From assembly GCF_007990225.1 (NCBI RefSeq), contig NZ_BJWF01000001.1, positions 124,001 through 188,000 of the forward strand: 64,000 nt of DNA. The letters run 5' to 3'. Position 1 is the stretch's first letter, and each line of letters starts with the position of its first letter. The DNA is from Enterococcus villorum. Its GTDB lineage: Bacteria; Bacillota; Bacilli; Lactobacillales; Enterococcaceae. Below are positions 59,341 through 64,000 of this stretch, in pieces. The translations under genes were made by a program, and so were the position numbers. The notes under the pieces are model-generated. The model saw only the letters and a program-made list of their open reading frames with translations, was not told the origin of the DNA and did no database searches.

Positions 59341-59709
59341 TACTTCCTTTCTTCGCTAGTGATCTGCGTAAAAAATAATTTTATCTTCCATTTTCTTAGC
59401 TAAAATTTCTATGTTTTTATCATTAATCATTGCAGTTGATTGATCAACACTCTTACTGGCATATTCATCTCATAAAATTCGCTAATGATTGCGCTTTCTT
59501 TTCGTTACACTACATACTTGTTCTATAATTTACAAAACATTTAATACCAGGATGTTATTTTATTGAGTTAGTATTGCAATTGTTCCTTTTACTTCATGTC
59601 ATGTTTCTAATTTTGTACAATCTTATATGTATAACGGTAGCCAGCTCTATTATATAAAAAGAGCTAGCTACCAGAAGTTGTTAAGCAACATTTTGTCGCT
59701 ATTGCTTAA
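59341..59709. other. Intergenic region with hairpin
   Basis: About 370 bp with no gene. An inverted repeat GGTAGC(C)AGCTCT / AGAGCT(A)GCTACC (59636-59672) has a 10-nt AT loop but no T run, so it may be an operator or structured element instead of a terminator. Confidence 0.5.
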
Positions 59710-60645
59710 CTAATCCACGTATTTTGCTAAAAAGCCTTTTAACACTGATTGATATTTTTCAGGATCTTCTGTGTAGGCTTTCGCATGTTCTGCTCCTTTG
59801 ACCACGTACTTTTCTTTTGGTCCTTTTGTTGCATGATATACTTTATCTAACATATCATACGGAACAAATGTATCGGTATCGCCATGAATAAACAACATCG
59901 GTCTTTTATTTTTTTCTAGTTGTTTGACTGCACTAGCTTCACCAAAAAAGTACCCCGCTCGAATTTTTGTGATTAAACTTGTTACTTGTATGAGCGGAAA
60001 AGAGGGAAGACGAAACATGTCCTTTAATTGATAAGCTAGTTCTTCGTTAACAGAAGAATAGCCACAATCTTCAATAATGGCTTTTACATTCTCTGGCAAT
60101 GACTCGCCACTTGTCATCATGACCGTAGCAGCCCCCATACTTACCCCATAAAGAACAATTTTTTGAGAAGAGCCATTTTCTGCTAAGATTTTATCCACCC
60201 ATTGGACATAATCTTTACGTTCTGGCCATCCAAAACCAATATAGTTTCCTTCGCTATTTCCGTGACCACGTGCATCTGGAACTAACACATTGTATCCTAG
60301 ATCGTGGAACAGCTTTGCATAATTTGCCATCGTTTCAGCGTTTCCCATATAACCATGCGCAACGATCACCGTTTTGTCACTTTTCTTTTCTGCTGGAAGA
60401 TAAATTGCAGATAATTTTAAGTTATCAGTCGAAGTCAGTTGCCAATTCGTCCGATTCTCTTTATGATTAAACCATTTTGACGCTTCTGTGTCTTTTGGTG
60501 TTTGTGATGTTCCAGGTGTATCACTTTCTAAAAAATCTTTTTCTGATGGTACAACTGCGTAATTGTAAAAATAATTTCCTGCAAATATTAGAGCGACTAC
60601 AATGACTAAAATAATTCCGATAACAATCTTGATCCAAAGTTTCAT
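59710..60645 (-). CDS. Membrane-anchored alpha/beta hydrolase
   Basis: Predicted extracellular or membrane-bound esterase/peptidase-like hydrolase. The 311-aa protein has one N-terminal helix (about 5-25, uncleaved anchor or signal) and an alpha/beta fold with GHG-type ARGHGNSEG (about 115), nucleophile elbow YGVSMGAA (Ser about 168), Asp in HGDTDTFVP (about 254) and His in GAEHAKAY (about 286), a full catalytic triad. Substrate unknown. AAGGA before ATG. Confidence 0.85.
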   Translation of the reverse strand: MKLWIKIVIGIILVIVVALIFAGNYFYNYAVVPSEKDFLESDTPGTSQTPKDTEASKWFNHKENRTNWQLTSTDNLKLSAIYLPAEKKSDKTVIVAHGYMGNAETMANYAKLFHDLGYNVLVPDARGHGNSEGNYIGFGWPERKDYVQWVDKILAENGSSQKIVLYGVSMGAATVMMTSGESLPENVKAIIEDCGYSSVNEELAYQLKDMFRLPSFPLIQVTSLITKIRAGYFFGEASAVKQLEKNKRPMLFIHGDTDTFVPYDMLDKVYHATKGPKEKYVVKGAEHAKAYTEDPEKYQSVLKGFLAKYVD

Positions 60646-60763
60646 TTTTTTCCTTCCTTACTACTCAATTCTACTAATATTGAATAAGTATAAACAAAGA
60701 ATTAGGACGATGCAATCCTCAAAAAAGATAATTACAGGTGCAATGTTCGAAAAAAAAATAAAA

Positions 60764-60958
60764 TCATTTTTCGATTATCAACTTTATCTCTAGAGGTAAT
60801 CCTTGCCAACTTTTCAGTATTAAATTGAAAAAATAATAACAGACAGGTACCACTTTAAAACACAAAGCAAAAACTGCGACCACAACACTGATGAAGTAAA
60901 ACCAGCGCCGTACCCGCAGTTCAATAATTAATACTTTCCCCTTTTTTATAAAAATCAA
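60764..60958 (-). CDS. Possible small membrane protein (64 aa), uncertain
   Basis: The frame encodes a basic N-terminus, one long hydrophobic segment (about 19-47) and a short tail. It follows the mupG-type gene by 26 bp on the same strand. The only standard start is a TTG without RBS; AAAAAAGGGG occurs inside the frame with no standard start codon close after it. Base composition around it is slightly more GC-rich than its surroundings. May be real but with an unusual start, or chance. Confidence 0.3.
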   Translation of the reverse strand: MIFIKKGKVLIIELRVRRWFYFISVVVAVFALCFKVVPVCYYFFNLILKSWQGLPLEIKLIIEK

Positions 60959-60984
60959 AGGTCAAGATTCACTTATATGATGGA

Positions 60985-62079
60985 CTATTTTTTGTTTTCA
61001 GTTAATTTAAAGATTGACCAAGGTTTTAAGAAATCCAATAAAAATAATTCATCGTCTGAAATGCGTCCAACCACATTTACGCGACCATCGTTTTTCATTT
61101 CTCGTAAAGCAATTTGTGTCTCACCTTTGTATTGATCGTAACCGACGTTATCAATCAAAACATCACCACGTTTCATATCCCGTGTATTGTGAGCTGGAAA
61201 TGGTTTATCTTTATAGTAGATACGAGTCATGGTGGAACGCAGAATATATTCCGAGCGATCGCCACGATAACCATGAAGATTATCGAATAAACAAATCCGC
61301 TCGTCTTCTGTAATATCGGCTTCCACATCTACTTTTAGTGTAGGATACGCTGCATGAAAAGCCTCTGACATCGCTTTTAATTCTTCTTCACTGGCATAAG
61401 CATTGCCAATTGAAATATCATCAATCAAACCAGTCAACATAAAGTGTTTGACTTGGGTGGCGATATCTAATTCACGATGATCTTCTAAAGTACACAAGCC
61501 ATCTTGCGTTGGCCATGGACCGAAATCAGCTGTTTGTGAATTCACAAAAGCCATGGTGTTTAGATTATATTTTCTAAATTTTTTCGAACAGTAAACAAAA
61601 TGATCGTAACTTAAACCAGAGTATCGATGAGGATAAAAATTATGCGAACCTAACAAATTATCCGTATTAGGCGAATAGCTCATGATATTGTCTACATAGC
61701 TTGTTCCAGAGCTCATATTAATCTCAATTTTTATACCATATGGGTTACGAGTCATTTTCGCTTCTTCTGCTCCAGTAAAACCAATATCTAAGCGTATCCC
61801 ATAGGCACCCATTTTATGGAAAAAGGACAGATCGTCATATGAAATTTCCAACTGTTCAAATAAAGCTGGATTAATGTCTACCATGACTTCCATACCTAGT
61901 TGGTTAGCATATTCTACTACTTTGGTAAATTCAGATAGAACCTTCTCTTTATCATCTTCTATTTGTAATAAACTTGTAAATACGCGTTTAAACCCGTATT
62001 TTTGTGCTAAATCTAAATAAGCTTTATCCTTTTTAAATGTTGAACGTTCTGGATAAATTGAAACACCTAATTTTCCCAT
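60985..62079 (-). CDS. mupG: MupG-family protein (DUF871), probable 6-phospho-muramidase
   Basis: MupG of S. aureus cleaves MurNAc-6-phosphate-GlcNAc during wall recycling. The 364-aa protein has the DUF871 N-terminal barrel (GVSIYPERS, KAYLDLAQKYGF, about 4-32; DINPALFEQL; RLDIGFTG) and the C-terminal cyclophilin-like part (RDMKRGDVLIDNVGYDQYKGETQIAL, about 296). Usually such genes stand next to a MurP-type PTS; here none is visible. AGGAGG before ATG. Promoter overlaps a cre-like site, so carbon repression is likely. Confidence 0.87.
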   Translation of the reverse strand: MGKLGVSIYPERSTFKKDKAYLDLAQKYGFKRVFTSLLQIEDDKEKVLSEFTKVVEYANQLGMEVMVDINPALFEQLEISYDDLSFFHKMGAYGIRLDIGFTGAEEAKMTRNPYGIKIEINMSSGTSYVDNIMSYSPNTDNLLGSHNFYPHRYSGLSYDHFVYCSKKFRKYNLNTMAFVNSQTADFGPWPTQDGLCTLEDHRELDIATQVKHFMLTGLIDDISIGNAYASEEELKAMSEAFHAAYPTLKVDVEADITEDERICLFDNLHGYRGDRSEYILRSTMTRIYYKDKPFPAHNTRDMKRGDVLIDNVGYDQYKGETQIALREMKNDGRVNVVGRISDDELFLLDFLKPWSIFKLTENKK

Positions 62080-62120
62080 GAATGAAATCCTCCTGTGCCT
62101 TCTATTTTGTATCCACTTAC

Positions 62121-62149
62121 ATTATAACAAAAGCGCTTTAAATGGTCTA
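62121..62149 (-). promoter_or_regulatory. Promoter and cre-like site of mupG
   Basis: Minus strand: TAGACC (62144-62149), 17-bp spacer, TATAAT (62121-62126). Inside the spacer AAAGCGCTTTT resembles the catabolite-repression cre core (AAAGCGCTTT), with deviations at the outer positions. CcpA binding here would repress the gene on glucose. Confidence 0.55.
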
Positions 62150-62266
62150 CACCTTTTCTCTTAAGATAGAAGAAAATAAGTTTTTATAAGAAAAAAGATA
62201 GGTATTTTTTCTATAGTTTGTTATCATTATAGATAACAACACAATTAATTTTGAAAGGATCCTACA

Positions 62267-63022
62267 ATGAAAACAAAAAAACTATTGTTAAGCATGGGAT
62301 TAGCTGCAACATTCCTTTTGGCAGCTGGTTGTTCCCAAAATAATACAGACAAGTCAGCTTCTTCTGCTGAAAGTTCGACTGAAAAAACAACAGATAGCAG
62401 TACAAAAGAAAGCGTAGATTTAAACTCACTCACCCTTCCTCAATTAAGCAATGAAGTGGCCGCTGATGAAGACTTGGTCGAAATGGTGACATCAAAAGGA
62501 ACAATCAAAATCAAATTGTTCCCTGAAATTGCCCCTAAAGCGGTTGAAAATTTTATGACGCATGCAAAAGATGGTTACTATGATGGTTTAACTTTCCATC
62601 GTGTTATCAAAGACTTTATGATCCAAGGTGGTGATCCAAAAGGCGATGGCACTGGTGGAGAAAGTATTTGGGGGAAAGGCTTTGAAACAGAGATTTCCAA
62701 CAAACTCTATAACATACGTGGAGCTCTATCTATGGCGCGTGCGCAAGATCCAAGTAGTAATGGAAGTCAATTCTTTATTGTCCAAAACGCAGATGATGTT
62801 CATGATGGTCTTTTAAAAGATGATTATCCTCAAGCCATTATTGATGCCTATAAAAAAGGTGGTTCTCCTAATTTAGATGGTGAGTATACCGTGTTTGGGC
62901 AAGTCATTGAAGGAATGGATGTCGTTGATAAAATCGCCAACGTCGAAACAGATAGCTCTGATAAACCGACTGAAGATGTAAAAATCGAAAAAATAAATAT
63001 TTTACAAGAAGCAAAAGAATAA
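62267..63022 (+). CDS. Cyclophilin-type peptidyl-prolyl isomerase lipoprotein
   Basis: Surface-anchored PPIase helping secreted proteins fold. The 251-aa preprotein has a lipoprotein signal with lipobox LLAAGC (Cys22), a Ser/Thr/Glu-rich linker (about 24-52) and a cyclophilin domain (about 66-245): FHRVIKDFMIQGGDPKGDGTGG (about 110), MARAQDPSSNGSQFFI (about 162). GAAAGG before the ATG. Diacylglyceryl anchoring requires LspA, encoded at 6913. Distinct from the PrsA parvulin type. Confidence 0.92.
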   Translation: MKTKKLLLSMGLAATFLLAAGCSQNNTDKSASSAESSTEKTTDSSTKESVDLNSLTLPQLSNEVAADEDLVEMVTSKGTIKIKLFPEIAPKAVENFMTHAKDGYYDGLTFHRVIKDFMIQGGDPKGDGTGGESIWGKGFETEISNKLYNIRGALSMARAQDPSSNGSQFFIVQNADDVHDGLLKDDYPQAIIDAYKKGGSPNLDGEYTVFGQVIEGMDVVDKIANVETDSSDKPTEDVKIEKINILQEAKE

Positions 63023-63040
63023 TTAGCTGACTATTTAAAC

Positions 63041-63083
63041 AAAAAAAGAGCGAAGTTTATCAATCCATTCTTCGCTCTTTTTT
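63041..63083 (+). terminator. Terminator after the PPIase gene
   Basis: Hairpin AAAAAAAGAGCGAAG / CTTCGCTCTTTTTT with a 13-nt loop; works for the convergent fabZ side as well. Confidence 0.9.
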
Positions 63084-63162
63084 GATTGCTTTTTAAGGTT
63101 GAACCTTTACCAGACAGCTTTTTCTTCACAAAATTTCTGACTGCCCTACTTCGCTTTTTTTA

Positions 63163-63603
63163 TTAAGCATCTTTATTGACGATAAACGTAAATTCGCATT
63201 CACAAACTTTTTTATCCTCAACATAGGCAGCTGACAAAGCGGTTCCGACTGCACCCTTCATCTTAGTGATCTCAAAATGACATTTCATCACATCTCCTGG
63301 AACCACTTTTTGGCGAAATTTCGCTTTATTGATTCCACCAATATAGGCTCTTTTCCCTAAAAATTCTTCGGACTTTAAAATTAAAATAGAGCCAGCTTGC
63401 GCTAAGGTTTCTAAAATTAAAGCACCCGGCATGACTGGATTGTCTGGGAAATGCCCTTGAAAAAAATCTTCATTGATTGTCACGTTTTTTGTCGCAACAA
63501 TTTTCTTTCCTGGCTCTAATGTATCGACATAATCGATATAACAAATAGGATAACGGTTAGGAATCAAGTCCATTACTTCAGTAGCAGATAATACGTAAGA
63601 CAT
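63163..63603 (-). CDS. fabZ: 3-hydroxyacyl-ACP dehydratase (FabZ/FabN type)
   Basis: Dehydratase of fatty acid elongation. The 146-aa protein has the hot-dog motif GHFPDNPVMPGALILETLAQAG (His about 51, Glu about 65). In enterococci the copy beside fabI is FabN, which also isomerises trans-2 to cis-3 decenoyl-ACP; the neighbouring fabI supports that reading, but sequence alone does not prove it. ATG 63603 has GAAGGAG upstream; the 17 extra codons of the frame run through the FabT-like palindrome. Divergent from fabI. Confidence 0.9.
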   Translation of the reverse strand: MSYVLSATEVMDLIPNRYPICYIDYVDTLEPGKKIVATKNVTINEDFFQGHFPDNPVMPGALILETLAQAGSILILKSEEFLGKRAYIGGINKAKFRQKVVPGDVMKCHFEITKMKGAVGTALSAAYVEDKKVCECEFTFIVNKDA

Positions 63604-63640
63604 AATATACTCCTTCTTTTGGCTAGTCGCCTTATTCATT

Positions 63641-63657
63641 ACTTTGATTATCAAAGT
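63641..63657. promoter_or_regulatory. FabT-type operator before fabZ
   Basis: ACTTTGATTATCAAAGT, perfect 17-bp palindrome, close to the FabT box (AGTTTGATTATCAAACT) of streptococci and enterococci, 38 bp upstream of the fabZ start. Confidence 0.75.
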
Positions 63658-63705
63658 ATCATATTCTTAAATTTTTAGCAATCTTTTTTTACTATCCAAA
63701 AAAAT

Positions 63706-63722
63706 AGTTTGACAATCAAAAC
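63706..63722. promoter_or_regulatory. Second FabT-like operator before fabI
   Basis: AGTTTGACAATCAAAAC has the same TTTGA...TCAAA arms with one mismatch; it overlaps a TTGACA (63709-63714) that is a likely -35 of the fabI promoter (-10 TAATAAT near 63731-63736). Confidence 0.65.
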
Positions 63723-63819
63723 ATTTTGACTAATAATAGAAAATCAAGAGGTTATTATTTTGCAATTATTATTTATTTTACGACCGATTAAATCTTTTAA
63801 GAATCAAAGGAGTGTCAAT

Positions 63820-64000
63820 ATGTCATTTTTAGAAGGAAAAAAAATTGTCATTATGGGGGTCGCAAACAAGCGTAGTATCGCTTGGGGCTGTGCCGAAGCA
63901 ATGATGAAACAAGGTGCTGAAATCATCTATACTTATCAAAATGAACGAATGAAAAAATCGTTGATCAAATTAGTTGGCGAAGAGGCTTTTACTGTAGAAT
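63820..64000 (+). CDS. fabI: Enoyl-ACP reductase, N-terminal part (cut by window edge)
   Basis: NADH-dependent last step of each fatty acid elongation round, membrane-lipid synthesis. The 60 codons present read MSFLEGKKIVIMGVANKRSIAWGCAEAMMKQGAEIIYTYQNER, the FabI-specific cofactor entry MGVANKRSIAWG. The rest, including the Tyr/Lys catalytic pair, is beyond the window. AAAGGAG is 8 bp before the ATG at 63820. Divergent from fabZ over about 215 bp with two FabT-type boxes. Confidence 0.93.
   Translation, partial: MSFLEGKKIVIMGVANKRSIAWGCAEAMMKQGAEIIYTYQNERMKKSLIKLVGEEAFTVE

Overview
The window is a stretch of low-GC Firmicutes chromosome, almost certainly Enterococcus. The NADH oxidase, EbsA-family protein, FabT-type palindromes next to fabZ/fabI and general gene order fit that genus; the E. 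faecium/E. hirae side of it is my guess, not something the sequence proves. Nearly everything is core housekeeping. I see no insertion sequence, prophage, CRISPR array, tRNA or rRNA.

Layout. 1-6015: pyrimidine operon read leftwards (pyrR-pyrP-pyrB-pyrC-carA-carB, the last cut by the window edge), controlled by one PyrR attenuator whose promoter starts inside the end of the upstream rluD-type gene. 6005-8456: rluD, lspA, a CBS protein with a HEPN-like N-terminus and a small membrane protein. 8715-13505: fhs, a cold-shock protein, a decayed VanZ fragment, ebsA and a RNase H-like gene back to back, an ECF transporter S component. 13864-17548: alaS with a T-box, a GNAT acetyltransferase, and two tandem copies of a structured intergenic repeat. 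17649-20698: RNA helicase, VanZ-RDD fusion, small membrane protein. 20874-26784: one leftward cluster of APC permease, serine dehydratase beta, PepV, serine dehydratase alpha and AbgT. 27335-36874: HD hydrolase, M32 carboxypeptidase, RlmL-type methyltransferase, rnpB, gpsB, ypsA, then recU-pbp1A rightwards against nth and dnaD.

37205-46088: two orphan genes, nox with a Rex-like operator, perR-like regulator, cysK, a secreted glucosaminidase with LysM, transketolase (TTG start). 46187-48804: DUF896 protein, lexA with an SOS box, a small membrane protein behind a promoter flanked by two perfect SOS boxes, a third copy of the structured repeat, apt. 48818-55963: recJ, lapA-like, SDR, rnz, DUF1269 protein, obgE. 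56289-64000: stand-alone gap, a 638-aa orphan, an alpha/beta hydrolase, mupG-type gene with a cre-like site, a cyclophilin lipoprotein, and divergent fabZ/fabI with FabT-type boxes.

The most interesting items are (1) the SOS-controlled 72-aa membrane protein at 47731, a candidate DNA-damage division inhibitor unlike YneA; (2) the orphan proteins at 37720 and 57418, which seem to share a repeated domain with a possible protease-like H/D/C set in one of them; and (3) the repeats at 17306, 17431 and 48151, which keep their stems by compensatory change and carry a core that is inverted relative to its flanks in the third copy.
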